64,000 nucleotides of DNA from Bacteroidales bacterium (GCA_028277395.1 JANQGJ010000019.1:1-64000); one strand, 5' to 3'. Shown: positions 10,059 through 19,541, counted from the first letter of the stretch. Numbers and translations: made by a program. The notes: generated by a model not told the origin, from the sequence alone.

Positions 10059-11288
10059 TTAAATATTATTATTTGCAGAAGTACTGTTATTACTCCTTAT
10101 AAATAACAATATTAAATATGATATAGCTGCGAAAATAAATGCAAGTGTAATACCCAGTACGATGCTCCCAATAACATATTGCATAATACTATATCCAAGT
10201 TCGTTCAATGCGTCATAAAAACTCCCATTAATTATCTGATCTACCAGATATTGTATTTTGTCACTTGTAAACTCTGTTTGATTATCAACAAAATGTCCGC
10301 CTGTGACATAACTAAAATATATAATAACAGGAATAAACGGAGGGATACTTATATTTGAAAATGCCAGAACAATTATCTTGTTTAGTCTGAACAAATGAGC
10401 CAGTAAAGCTGCTACGATCATCTGAAATCCCCAAATAGGAACTATGCCCATGAATATTCCAAATCCAATAGCCAAAGAAATTTTTGTTGGGTTTTCATTA
10501 TGTAGCATTATCTGTTCTTTTACAACCTTTGTAAATTTGTTCCTGGTTAAGTATCTGAATACTTTCTTTGGTACAATGTAAAATAAGGTTATCAAAACCA
10601 GGACAGTATTAAGAATGCTTATTCTTGTAAAGTCCTGCAGCGGTCTGAAATGTGAAATTCGCTCTTCACCTCTGGCATAATATACATTAACCGGAACCGG
10701 GATTACCGGTATATTGCTCCAGGATGAACGAACCAGAACTTCAATCTCAAATTCGAACTTATTTGTAAAGAACCTTGTGTTTCGGTAAAGTTTAATTGGG
10801 TAAAGTCTGTAACCAGACTGTGTGTCAGGTAGCCTGGTATTTGTTTCAACCCAGTACCAAAAATTGGAAAACTTATTGGCAAATGTATTTTTCGCCGGCA
10901 TACCATCAGCTTTTATATTCCTTGATCCAATTATTAAGGAATTTGGTTGATTTTTAATCTTATCAACGAATACCGGCATATCATCTGTCGAATGCTGACC
11001 GTCGGAATCAATTGTTATGGCATAACTGTAACCAAGTGATAGAGCCAATGCAAATGCTTTTTGTATTGCATAACCTTTTCCTTTATTTTGATCGTAGCTA
11101 ATGATTTCAAAGTCAGGGTAATTTTTGAGAATTAAATCTGTGTTATCCGATGAACCATCATTTACAACAATGATATTATTGGTGTACTTATTAATACCAT
11201 CAATTACACTTTTAAGAGTAAGTGCATTATTGTAAGTAGGAATTATTACGCAGATACCAAGTTCGTCAGTTATACTTTTATAATCCAA
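10059..11288 (-). CDS. GT2 glycosyltransferase fused to DUF2062 membrane domain
   Basis: The N-terminal 230 residues of this 409-residue protein are a family 2 glycosyltransferase, with the nucleotide-binding strand CVIIPTYNNA, VNDGSSDNT and the DxD-type block IDSDGQH near residue 95. The C-terminal part has several membrane helices and matches DUF2062 (GFGIFMGIVPIWGFQM). Such fusions are inner-membrane sugar transferases, probably dolichol-phosphate-mannose-synthase-like or lipid glycosylating. It is transcribed just ahead of the trifunctional MMPL gene (28-base gap), so the two probably act on one lipid. It is 98 bases downstream of the asparaginase gene; no clear promoter or terminator was seen in that gap. 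The acceptor is unknown. Confidence 0.85.
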   Translation of the reverse strand: MDYKSITDELGICVIIPTYNNALTLKSVIDGINKYTNNIIVVNDGSSDNTDLILKNYPDFEIISYDQNKGKGYAIQKAFALALSLGYSYAITIDSDGQHSTDDMPVFVDKIKNQPNSLIIGSRNIKADGMPAKNTFANKFSNFWYWVETNTRLPDTQSGYRLYPIKLYRNTRFFTNKFEFEIEVLVRSSWSNIPVIPVPVNVYYARGEERISHFRPLQDFTRISILNTVLVLITLFYIVPKKVFRYLTRNKFTKVVKEQIMLHNENPTKISLAIGFGIFMGIVPIWGFQMIVAALLAHLFRLNKIIVLAFSNISIPPFIPVIIYFSYVTGGHFVDNQTEFTSDKIQYLVDQIINGSFYDALNELGYSIMQYVIGSIVLGITLAFIFAAISYLILLFIRSNNSTSANNNI

Positions 11289-11386
11289 AACACGATCCTT
11301 TATTTTATGAAGTCTGTCACTGTACTACCACAAAAAGGAATAACATAGACAGTTATGTAATGTTATGATTCCTCCCATATGCTATC

Positions 11387-12391
11387 TTACTTTTTGTAAT
11401 AAGAATTACTGTCAAAAAGCTTGTTTTCACCATCTTTGTATAAAGCATAATTAAACCCGGGTTTAAGACAATATGCTCCTGTTTCTCCCTTTTTGTTCAA
11501 AGCGATAAAACCAATCTGATACTTTTTGTGATCAGGAACTTTTTTGACAATCCTTAATATTGCTTCCTCAACCGCTTCCTGTGGTGTTCTTCCATTACGC
11601 ATGAGTTCAACAACAAGAAAAGATCCTACAGTCTTCATAACCAGTTCCCCCATTCCTGTTGCCGTGGCACAACCAATTTCATTATCCACAAATAATCCGG
11701 CACCAATAATTGGTGAATCACCAACTCTTCCTCTTATTTTAAATCCCAAACCACTGGTTGTGCATGCACCTGCCATATCTCCATTTGTATCAATTCCCAG
11801 TAACCCGATGGTGTCGTGAAATTTATTAGGTTCGTTTTCCCAGTTTGGCTTTGGATCGTAGCCTGTTTTATGTAAAGCATTTTTCCAGGCTTCTTCCGCT
11901 TCCGGTGTCAACAGGTTCTCTTTTTTGAAACCGTTTTCCAATGCAAACTGTAATGCACCTTCGCCGGAAAGCATAACATGAGGAGTGCTGTCCATTACAA
12001 GTCGGGCAACAGAGATGGGATGTACAATATTTTCAAGAAAACAAACTGAACCGGCATTACCATCAGGTCCCATTATTGATGCATCAAGAGTTACATGCCC
12101 TTCACGATCAGGGAATCCTCCCAGTCCAACACTCATATTGCCTGGATCTTCTTCCGGTACCCAAACGCCCTGTTCAACCGCATCAACAATTGATCCACCA
12201 TTATTTAAGACTTTTATAGCAGCTTCATTGGCTTCCAGTCCGTGATTCCATGTTGAAATAATAACAGGTAAATCATTACTTGTTCCAATAAAGGGAAATG
12301 ATCTGGAAGCAGACCTCAGAATACCCGGAGTAATTGTTAATGCACCTGCAGATAAGGCCTTTGTAATAAATTTTCTTCTGTTTATCATCAA
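11387..12391 (-). CDS. N4-(beta-N-acetylglucosaminyl)-L-asparaginase (glycosylasparaginase), exported
   Basis: A 334-residue T2-family Ntn-hydrolase. It should cleave the GlcNAc-Asn bond after proteoglycan or glycoprotein breakdown. The self-cleavage site is in KFHDTIGLLG, with Asp193 followed by nucleophile Thr194. The substrate block GRVGDSPIIGAGLFVD and the CATATGMGE segment are also present. The N terminus MMINRRKFITKALSAG looks like a twin-arginine signal (RRKF followed by a hydrophobic run), so it is probably exported folded. The flavobacterial glycosylasparaginase is the studied relative. It follows a FucP-type sugar transporter gene by 31 bases on the same strand, which suggests a small operon for using sugars released from glycoproteins. 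The substrate is inferred from the family. Confidence 0.9.
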   Translation of the reverse strand: MMINRRKFITKALSAGALTITPGILRSASRSFPFIGTSNDLPVIISTWNHGLEANEAAIKVLNNGGSIVDAVEQGVWVPEEDPGNMSVGLGGFPDREGHVTLDASIMGPDGNAGSVCFLENIVHPISVARLVMDSTPHVMLSGEGALQFALENGFKKENLLTPEAEEAWKNALHKTGYDPKPNWENEPNKFHDTIGLLGIDTNGDMAGACTTSGLGFKIRGRVGDSPIIGAGLFVDNEIGCATATGMGELVMKTVGSFLVVELMRNGRTPQEAVEEAILRIVKKVPDHKKYQIGFIALNKKGETGAYCLKPGFNYALYKDGENKLFDSNSYYKK

Positions 12392-12422
12392 TATGACATA
12401 TTAGCGTTGGAACAAAGTATAA

Positions 12423-13790
12423 TCAACCTGCTTTGCCTGGTTTATAACCGGATATTCCATAAAAAGCAATGTAAATGTAACTAAATAACGGAATTATAAA
12501 TGACATATGTACCCCGTAGTTGTCAGCAACAGCACCCATTATCAATGGTAATAATGCTCCTCCCAGAATCATCATTACCAATAACGATGACCCCTGGCTC
12601 GTATATTTACCTAATCCGGAAATCGACAATGTAAATATGTTTGACCACATTATTGAATTAAATAATCCTATACTGATTATTGTCCATAAGGCAATTTTCC
12701 CTGTAGTAACAAGGGCAATTATCAGGAAGGCGATATTAATGAACGCGAATATGAACAATGTTCTGTTAGGCAGGGATTTACCTATCAGGAATCCTATTAG
12801 GTTTACAACCAGAAATATAAGGTATATGGATGCAGAAGCAAAGTTTGTTGTCAAACCAAGTATAAGAAATGCCATTACTGAGATTGCAGGCATTAACGTT
12901 AGTTTCATCCATTTTTTTGTGTCACTCAGTGAAATAGCACCCAAAAATCGACCAATCATCTGTCCTCCCCAGTATATTGATACATAAACGCTGGCTTCTG
13001 CCTCTGTAATACCGCCAATATCAGGTAGAGTAATATAGCTGATTAACATACTACCAATGCTTACTTCTCCACCCACATACATGAAAATAGCGATCATTCC
13101 AAATACTAACTGAGGATATTTCAATGCGCCAAATCCGGGTGTTACTTCGTTTGGGTTAGTAACCCTTGGCAGAGGAATTTTCAATATTGCCAAAGCCATT
13201 AAAAAGAAAATTCCGGCAAATACCAGGTATGGAATCTTTACTGCGTCTGAACCAACAGCATCTTTAAAAAAAGTAAATATTAAAAATCCTCCCAATACGG
13301 GGGCAATTGTGGTTCCCAAAGAGTTAAATCCCTGTGCCAGATTTAATCGTGATGATGCTGATTTCTCAGGACCAAGTATGGCAACATAAGGATTCGCCGC
13401 AATTTGTAATAGCGTAAACCCTAAACCCATAACAAAAAGTGCAGACAGGAAAAAACCGTACATCTGAAACTGTGCTGCAGGATAAAACAGCAATGCTCCA
13501 AAACCCGATATAAGGAGCCCAATTATAATCCCTTTTTTATATCCAATTTTAATTATGGGATCACCCTTTGATACTGATATTATGAAGTACACAATTGATC
13601 CGATAAAGTATGACATAAAAAAAGCAAACTGAATAAGCATTGCCTTTGTATGGGAAAGCTCAAATGCATTTTTCAGATAAGGTATCAGGATATCGTTTAA
13701 TACTGTCATAAATCCCCACATAAAGAAAAGAAATGTGAGGTTTACAAAAGCAATACGATAGGTTTGTGTTTGATTACTGCTCATAACCAC
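12423..13790 (-). CDS. sugar MFS transporter, FucP/GluP family
   Basis: This 455-residue protein has about twelve membrane helices and the family N-terminal pattern FFMWGFMTVLNDILIPYL followed by LIQFAFFMSYFIGS. FucP/GluP proteins are proton symporters for fucose, glucose, galactose or, in some Bacteroidota and gammaproteobacteria (NagP), N-acetylglucosamine. It is the first gene of a two-gene unit with glycosylasparaginase, which makes GlcNAc or a glycan-derived monosaccharide a reasonable cargo, but that is inference. The start shown has a second Met at residue 3 (MVMSSNQ) as an alternative. No TAnnTTTG element was found upstream. Confidence 0.87.
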   Translation of the reverse strand: MVMSSNQTQTYRIAFVNLTFLFFMWGFMTVLNDILIPYLKNAFELSHTKAMLIQFAFFMSYFIGSIVYFIISVSKGDPIIKIGYKKGIIIGLLISGFGALLFYPAAQFQMYGFFLSALFVMGLGFTLLQIAANPYVAILGPEKSASSRLNLAQGFNSLGTTIAPVLGGFLIFTFFKDAVGSDAVKIPYLVFAGIFFLMALAILKIPLPRVTNPNEVTPGFGALKYPQLVFGMIAIFMYVGGEVSIGSMLISYITLPDIGGITEAEASVYVSIYWGGQMIGRFLGAISLSDTKKWMKLTLMPAISVMAFLILGLTTNFASASIYLIFLVVNLIGFLIGKSLPNRTLFIFAFINIAFLIIALVTTGKIALWTIISIGLFNSIMWSNIFTLSISGLGKYTSQGSSLLVMMILGGALLPLIMGAVADNYGVHMSFIIPLFSYIYIAFYGISGYKPGKAG

Positions 13791-13851
13791 AATATTTTTT
13801 GCTATTAATTGAATGGTTGGGTGAATTAATTATTCTGATAACAAATTAAGT

Positions 13852-14307
13852 CTAATTACCGAGTATTTGTTTTACAATACCCGAAACGGTCTTGTTATCA
13901 GCTTTGCCGGCAAGTTCTTTGCTTGCCAAACCCATAACCTTACCCATATCCTTCATTGTTGATGCACCTGTGGTGGATATTATTTTTTCTATAATGCCGG
14001 TTATTTCTTCAATACTTAACTGATCAGGAAGGTATTGTTCAATTATTTTCGACTGATAACCTTCTTCTTCAGCAAGATCATCTCTTCCCTGTTCTTTGTA
14101 TAGTATGGCAGAATCTTTTCGCTGTTTCACCAGTTTCTGAAGCAGTTTTAATTCAACACTTTCAGGAATTTCTGCTCCACCAATTTCTGCTCCGGTTTTT
14201 TCAAGGAGTAATGCAGCCTTGATGGCTCTTAACGCGTTAAGCTTTCTTTTGTCTTTTGCAAGCATAGCTTGCTTAATATCATTGTTTATTGTAATCTCCA
14301 GACTCAT
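13852..14307 (-). CDS. GatB/YqeY domain-containing protein
   Basis: A 151-residue protein of the YqeY family (PF09424), related to the tail domain of the GatB amidotransferase subunit. Typical text is readable: NNDIKQAMLAKDKRKLNALR, QRKDSAILYKEQGR, IIEQYLPDQLS and MKDMGKVMGLASKELAGKAD. The start at 14307 (MSLEITI) is preferred over an in-frame ATG eight codons upstream. Family members start here, and a TAnnTTTG promoter element at 14329-14336 overlaps the longer start. The gene lies about 106 bases after ftsZ on the same strand, with its own promoter. Its precise role is unsettled; association with aminoacyl-tRNA metabolism is family-based. Confidence 0.88.
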   Translation of the reverse strand: MSLEITINNDIKQAMLAKDKRKLNALRAIKAALLLEKTGAEIGGAEIPESVELKLLQKLVKQRKDSAILYKEQGRDDLAEEEGYQSKIIEQYLPDQLSIEEITGIIEKIISTTGASTMKDMGKVMGLASKELAGKADNKTVSGIVKQILGN

Positions 14308-14328
14308 AATAATATAGAATTTTCCATG

Positions 14329-14336
14329 CAAATATA
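14329..14336 (-). promoter_or_regulatory. -7 promoter element for yqeY
   Basis: The minus strand reads TATATTTG followed by C, a perfect Bacteroidota -7 element (TAnnTTTG). It ends 21 bases before the ATG at 14307, giving a leader of roughly 15 bases. No good -33 element was seen. It overlaps the longer possible start of the gene and so argues for the shorter one. Confidence 0.55.
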
Positions 14337-14413
14337 ACCATATATTAACATCGAAAATCTATTGGGAAAGTATTCTATTATGTTGTTTTAAGCTGAGTTA
14401 TTTAATAACCTGT

Positions 14414-16012
14414 TTAGTCAACATTGTCGTGTAAGAATGAATTATCGGATTTAATAACCGGTTGATTTTTTGAATCTTCACCAAGAGTGTATCTTGACAC
14501 TTTTGAATCAGAGGATAGCTCTGTATTATCCAGTTTTATTTTTTTTCTTACATACGCCGGTTCATTTTCGTATTCTTCTACCTTATCCTGAGATCTGAGG
14601 TTTATACTTAGATTCTTTAGTTTGTTCACCCTTTCTGCTGCATTTCTGGTAATGGAATCATCAGTTTCAGGAGTTGGTATAGTTTCTTCAATGGTTTCAG
14701 GTTCTTCACTTGAAACAGTATGACCAATGCTTAAATAAGGTTCATCAGTACGTTTTATCAATGATGACGGATTTGACACTTGTGATTGTACAGAAAAGCT
14801 AACCTCATCAGCTTTTTCTTTCTGGTTATCCAGTGTATGAACTGTTTTGTTCTCAACGTTTGGAGTGCTTGCAGGATTATCTTCAGAGGTTGATATTTTT
14901 CTAATCTCAGATATCTCCTGATTAGTAGTATTATCGTTTTCAGTAACATTATTTGTGCCGGAAGGTTTGTTGTAATCACCTGCTCCATCACCAACTACAC
15001 CAACAATAGTATTTTCTTTTTCAGGCTCTTTTTTAACACTGTCGAAACCGGTTGCAATAATTGTAATTCCTACACTATTACCCAATGACTCATCTTTGCC
15101 AACACCCCAAATTGTTTCAGCTTCATTACCACTTTCATTTTGAACATAATTTGTGATTTCAGTAATTTCGTCCATTGTAATATCTTCAGTGCCAGTGGTA
15201 ATATATAATAAGATATCAGTTGCCCCTGCTATTTCATTATCATTTAACAGAGGTGAGTTCATTGCTTCTTCAATAGCTTTTGATGCCCGGTCTTCGCCTT
15301 CTGCTTTGGCAGAACCCATTATGGCTTTTCCGCTGTCCTTAATAACTGTTCTAACATCTTCAAAGTCAACATTAACATAGCCGGTAACAGTAATAAGTTC
15401 AGCAATACCTTTTGCGGCTGAAGACAATACATTATCAGCCTGTGCAAATGCTTCTCCCAGAATGAGATTTCCGAACTGTTCACGTAGTTTGTCATTGCTG
15501 ATTACAAGTAAAGCATCAACATATTTTTTTATTTCATTGATGCCAATTTCTGCCTGTTGTTTTCTTTTACGTCCTTCAAATCCAAAAGGAAGAGTTACTA
15601 TTCCAACTGTAAGAATGTTCATTTCCCTTGCCAGTTTTGCAATAACCGGAGCAGCACCGGTTCCTGTACCACCACCCATTCCTGCAGTAATAAACAACAT
15701 CTGGGTATGCTCATCGTCTAATAATTCCCTTATCTTCTCAATTGAATCTTCAGCTGAAGCTCTGCCAACCTCAGGATTAGCTCCTGCACCAAGTCCTCCT
15801 TTATCCCCTATTTCAATTTTAATGGGAACCGGACTGGATTCAAGTGCCTGAACATCGGTGTTGCATATTGCAAACTCAACACCTGTTATTCCTTGCTTGA
15901 ACATATGGTTAACGGCGTTTGATCCGCCCCCTCCAACACCTAATACTTTTATAATAGACGGGTGTTGTTTCGGTTGAAATGTAATCATATCAGTCATTGT
16001 ATTATTGGACAT
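14414..16012 (-). CDS. ftsZ: cell division protein FtsZ
   Basis: The bacterial tubulin that builds the division ring. The 532-residue protein starts with a short leader, then the GTPase core: VLGVGGGGSNAVN near residue 22, the tubulin signature GGGTGTG near 112, and NDKLREQFG. The core ends near residue 335. It is followed by an unusually long, low-complexity acidic and Asn/Ser/Thr-rich linker of about 180 residues. The protein ends in SFLHDNVD, the Bacteroidota form of the conserved C-terminal peptide that binds FtsA. At 532 residues it is clearly longer than the roughly 380-400 residue enzymes of model species, entirely because of the linker. It is the last gene of the dcw operon, 76 bases after ftsA. 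Confidence 0.97.
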   Translation of the reverse strand: MSNNTMTDMITFQPKQHPSIIKVLGVGGGGSNAVNHMFKQGITGVEFAICNTDVQALESSPVPIKIEIGDKGGLGAGANPEVGRASAEDSIEKIRELLDDEHTQMLFITAGMGGGTGTGAAPVIAKLAREMNILTVGIVTLPFGFEGRKRKQQAEIGINEIKKYVDALLVISNDKLREQFGNLILGEAFAQADNVLSSAAKGIAELITVTGYVNVDFEDVRTVIKDSGKAIMGSAKAEGEDRASKAIEEAMNSPLLNDNEIAGATDILLYITTGTEDITMDEITEITNYVQNESGNEAETIWGVGKDESLGNSVGITIIATGFDSVKKEPEKENTIVGVVGDGAGDYNKPSGTNNVTENDNTTNQEISEIRKISTSEDNPASTPNVENKTVHTLDNQKEKADEVSFSVQSQVSNPSSLIKRTDEPYLSIGHTVSSEEPETIEETIPTPETDDSITRNAAERVNKLKNLSINLRSQDKVEEYENEPAYVRKKIKLDNTELSSDSKVSRYTLGEDSKNQPVIKSDNSFLHDNVD

Positions 16013-16088
16013 ATTAAAAATAGACTATTTGAGAAGCTGTCTTTATATCTGTTTATTATAGTTTTTAACAATTTAAAGTTAATTTTTG

Positions 16089-17414
16089 TTATTCGGTTGT
16101 ATCGCTTTCAAACCAGTCTTTCAGCGACTTCAGAAACCTTGCTGTCCCTGATTCACCCGAATTATCTTTACGTCTGGTTTTTGCCTTCTTTTTTCCATCA
16201 CTTCTTGAGTCTGAAATGTCGTCAGATGGTAGTGAATAATTATCTTCCCGTACCTTTTCATGATCAAACCTCGAAATGCCTTCAATTACCAATCCTACAC
16301 CTGTAGCATACATCGGACTTGCCATTTCATCTACAACATCATTTGCAAGGTGCTCGTTAGGATAACCAATTCTTGTTGCCATACCGGTTGTAAATTCCGT
16401 AAGCTGATCAATGTGCTTTAGTTGAGAACCACCTCCTGTTAGTACAATTCCTGCAATTAATTTTTTTTCAAATCCTGAGTTTTTAATTTCAAAATATATC
16501 TGCTCAACTATCTCCTCCATTCGGGCCTGGATTATTGAAGCGAGGTTTTTAAGAGTTATTTCCTTGGGAGGTCTGCCTCTTAGTCCAGGTATGGCAACAA
16601 CCTCATCGTCCCTGTTTTCGCTTGCAAGTGCAGATCCAAATTTTACTTTGAGTTCTTCAGCATGCTTTTTAATAATTGTACAACCTTCTTTTACATCTTC
16701 TGTTACTATATCACCACCAAAAGGTATAACAGCTGAATGACGGATAATGTTGTCCTGAAAAATTGCAATATCAGTGGTACCTCCTCCAATATCTACAAGT
16801 ACTACACCGGCCTCCTTTTCTTCATCGCTTAATACTGCTTCTGCAGATGCAATTGGTTCAAGTATTAGATTTACCATCTCCAGGTCAGCCTTTTTAATAC
16901 ATTTATATATATTCTTTGCAGATGCAGTCTGTCCAATGATAATGTGGAAATTAGCCTCAAGGTTATTCCCCAGCATACCAACCGGTTCTCGTATCCCGCT
17001 CTCCTTATCTATTATATAATCCTGAGGAATAACATCAATTATCTCTTCGCCTGGTGCCATGCTCAATTTATACATGTTTTGAGTTAGAGCATCAATTTCT
17101 TCCAGACTGATCTCTTTATCATCATCCTCGCGGATAATATTACCTCTGTGCTGGTGACTTTTAATATGTTGTCCTGCAATACCCACATTAACATATTTAA
17201 TAACTACCCCTGACTTTTCTTCAGCCTGTTGTACTGCCTTACGAATTGACTGAACAGTATTCTCTATATTTGCTACAACCCCCCGCTTAACACCAATCGA
17301 TTCGGTTTTTCCATATCCTAATATCTCAATCTTCCCAAATTCATTTTTACTGCCTACAATACAGGCTATTTTTGTAGTTCCTATGTCAAGTCCGACAATT
17401 ATTTCAGATTCCAT
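16089..17414 (-). CDS. ftsA: cell division protein FtsA
   Basis: An actin-fold ATPase that anchors FtsZ to the membrane and recruits later division proteins. The 441-residue sequence shows the phosphate-1 loop GLDIGTTKIACIVG at residues 6-19, the 1C domain with VNVGIAGQHI, phosphate-2 VLVDIGGGTTDIAIF near 207, and the adenosine motif IVLTGGGSQL near 320. The C terminus (GTARFLKSLKDWFES) can form the amphipathic membrane-targeting helix expected of FtsA. It lies 4 bases downstream of ftsQ and 76 bases upstream of ftsZ, inside the dcw operon. The basic stretch GKKKAKTRRK just before the helix is consistent with membrane binding. Confidence 0.97.
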   Translation of the reverse strand: MESEIIVGLDIGTTKIACIVGSKNEFGKIEILGYGKTESIGVKRGVVANIENTVQSIRKAVQQAEEKSGVVIKYVNVGIAGQHIKSHQHRGNIIREDDDKEISLEEIDALTQNMYKLSMAPGEEIIDVIPQDYIIDKESGIREPVGMLGNNLEANFHIIIGQTASAKNIYKCIKKADLEMVNLILEPIASAEAVLSDEEKEAGVVLVDIGGGTTDIAIFQDNIIRHSAVIPFGGDIVTEDVKEGCTIIKKHAEELKVKFGSALASENRDDEVVAIPGLRGRPPKEITLKNLASIIQARMEEIVEQIYFEIKNSGFEKKLIAGIVLTGGGSQLKHIDQLTEFTTGMATRIGYPNEHLANDVVDEMASPMYATGVGLVIEGISRFDHEKVREDNYSLPSDDISDSRSDGKKKAKTRRKDNSGESGTARFLKSLKDWFESDTTE

Positions 17415-17418
17415 ACGA

Positions 17419-18195
17419 TTATTTTTTAGTGCAAACTATTTGATCCTTATATGTAAGGTTGATTATACTATATTTATTCCAATCAGCTGTCAATAATATT
17501 TTTTTGTAGAAAGCCTCAAGGTTGTTTAACTTGGTTTTGATGTTTTCAAAATGTCCGAATTTAATTATATGATCGCCCAATTCCGGTATTAAATCATATT
17601 CTCCTTTACTGTTTATATATATTTGATTTATTTGTGATGACAGCAACTCATATTCATTTATTTTTTGTGCTAAGATATAAAGGTTAGGGTATATTGAACC
17701 AGAATATGTAGTGTCGAATATATTACCGTAGTTAACAGGAAGTTTTTCTTTAATATATCCGTTTGCAATAGTAACACGGGCAGTGTAATTTTTGCTTACC
17801 GGTATTATATCACCATGATTATCAAGATAAAAACTCTGACCTTTATTATTGAAAATTCTGATTATCGGTTTTTTCTCATTAATATTTATAAGTAGTCTGC
17901 CATTAAGTGTTAAATAGCAGTCTGCTTCTTTTACAAACGGTATTTTGCTTATTTCATTTTCTATTTTGCTATTATCAATATCTTTAACCAGTATATTTGC
18001 AATACTGTCTGATGCCAGTATTCCGGATAGCATCTCATCCTCATTTAAAAAGCCATTTTCAGTACTCCTGTAAATGTTTACATCAACACTTTCAAGATTT
18101 GTTACCTGATTTTTTTTTGCAATAAAGCCACTTAGTGTAATCAAAGCGGCAACAATTATTACCAAAGATGATATTTTAATAACTCTTAATAACAT
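17419..18195 (-). CDS. ftsQ: cell division protein FtsQ
   Basis: A 258-residue bitopic membrane protein of the divisome. It has a single N-terminal membrane segment (about residues 6-27) and a periplasmic part beginning with a POTRA-like stretch (ENEISKIPFVKEADCYLTLN). FtsQ sequences are poorly conserved, so the call rests on topology, the VKEADCYLTLNGRLLI motif region and position between murC and ftsA. Its ATG overlaps the murC stop by one base (TAATG). The role is to link early and late divisome proteins (FtsB/L/W/I). Confidence 0.9.
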   Translation of the reverse strand: MLLRVIKISSLVIIVAALITLSGFIAKKNQVTNLESVDVNIYRSTENGFLNEDEMLSGILASDSIANILVKDIDNSKIENEISKIPFVKEADCYLTLNGRLLININEKKPIIRIFNNKGQSFYLDNHGDIIPVSKNYTARVTIANGYIKEKLPVNYGNIFDTTYSGSIYPNLYILAQKINEYELLSSQINQIYINSKGEYDLIPELGDHIIKFGHFENIKTKLNNLEAFYKKILLTADWNKYSIINLTYKDQIVCTKK

Positions 18196-19541
18196 TATTT
18201 CAACTTATTCTCAATTTCTTTTACCAAAAGACCTATGTCACCTGCTCCCATTGTAAGTATTACTTCCGGTTTGTTATTTGTTATATTTTCAATTATACCA
18301 TCTGCATCAGCAATCCTGCAATTTCGATTTTTCATTTTAGTCATTATCGTATTTGATGAGATCCCTGAAATTGGTTTTTCCCGGGCTGGATATATTTCCA
18401 TTAAGAGAATGCTATCAAGTTTATCCAGTTCATGTGCAAATTCATTTGCAAAATCTCTTGTCCTGCTGTATAAATGTGGTTGAAATATTCCCGTGATTGA
18501 TTTTTCAGGGTATAACATTTTAACTGCATTGATGGTTACTTTTATCTCTTCAGGGTGATGTGCGTAGTCATCAATGTAAATGGTCTCATCATTTATGATC
18601 CTGTAATCCATTCTCCTCTCAACTCCCATAAATGACTCAATTCCGAATTTTATTGATTCCGGTGTTAATCCACAACCTATAGCTATCGATATTGCTGCCA
18701 ATGTATTTTCAATATTATGCAGTCCGGGTACTTGTAATTCAAGATCAGTTATCTCAAATGATTGACTTTTTACATCAATAATAAACTTTCCATTTCTAAT
18801 TCTGATATTTAACCCTGAAACTGAAGCAGATTTGTCAACTCCATATGTCAGATGATTGGTATTATGTAATTTTAGTTGTGGCAGATCAACCTGGTGGATC
18901 AGAATACCACCTGTGTCAAGCTTATTTGCGAATTGAGTAAATGTTGATTTAATATCATCATGATCGTTGTAAATGTCCAGGTGGTCTTCATCCATCGAAG
19001 ATATAAGAGCAATATCAGGTGTAATCTGAAGCAGTGACCTGTCGAATTCATCTGCTTCAACAATCAGGTAATCGGTTGATGGTGATAAAATCAGATTGGA
19101 ATTATAATTTCTGCAAATACCACCAACAAATGCTGTTATATTAAGCCCTGCAGATTTAAATATGTGGGCTGTAAGTGCTGATATACTTGTTTTTCCATGT
19201 GTTCCGGCAACGGCAATTGTGTAGAAACTCTGGGTGATTTTGCCAATTAATTCAGCTCTTTTTATTATTGGTAAACCGGCATTTTTCAGATACTGGAATT
19301 CAATATTGTCAACTGGTATTGCCGGGGTATAAACCACCAGACTGATGTTGTCGGGAATAAGATCAATATTTGGGGTAAAGTGGATATTCATACCCTCACT
19401 GATTAACTGATCGGTTATTTTTCCCGGCTGCAGATCATATCCAAATATCACAGCTCCCTGGTTCATACACCAACGAGCCAGGGCGCTCATTCCTATACCA
19501 CCGATTCCAAGGAAATATATTATATTGTCTTTTTTAATCAT
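18195..19541 (-). CDS. murC: UDP-N-acetylmuramate--L-alanine ligase
   Basis: Adds L-alanine to UDP-MurNAc in the cytoplasm, the first amino-acid step of peptidoglycan synthesis. The 448-residue protein has the N-terminal nucleotide fold FLGIGGIGMSALARW, the ATP loop AGTHGKTSISAL near residue 115, the central VEADEFDRSLL block, and the C-terminal segment YIDDYAHHPEEI near 330 followed by FQPHLYSRTRDF. Length and motifs match MurC exactly. It overlaps murG by 8 bases and ftsQ by 1 base within the dcw operon. Confidence 0.97.
   Translation of the reverse strand: MIKKDNIIYFLGIGGIGMSALARWCMNQGAVIFGYDLQPGKITDQLISEGMNIHFTPNIDLIPDNISLVVYTPAIPVDNIEFQYLKNAGLPIIKRAELIGKITQSFYTIAVAGTHGKTSISALTAHIFKSAGLNITAFVGGICRNYNSNLILSPSTDYLIVEADEFDRSLLQITPDIALISSMDEDHLDIYNDHDDIKSTFTQFANKLDTGGILIHQVDLPQLKLHNTNHLTYGVDKSASVSGLNIRIRNGKFIIDVKSQSFEITDLELQVPGLHNIENTLAAISIAIGCGLTPESIKFGIESFMGVERRMDYRIINDETIYIDDYAHHPEEIKVTINAVKMLYPEKSITGIFQPHLYSRTRDFANEFAHELDKLDSILLMEIYPAREKPISGISSNTIMTKMKNRNCRIADADGIIENITNNKPEVILTMGAGDIGLLVKEIENKLK

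Noticed and set aside
12520..12987. 155-codon open frame opposite the sugar transporter gene
   Set aside because: Antisense to a clear MFS gene; composition is that of a reverse-complemented membrane protein, with no family signature.
15462..15851. 129-codon open frame on the plus strand opposite ftsZ
   Set aside because: It is a shadow of the conserved FtsZ GTPase region, with no recognisable motif and no promoter.
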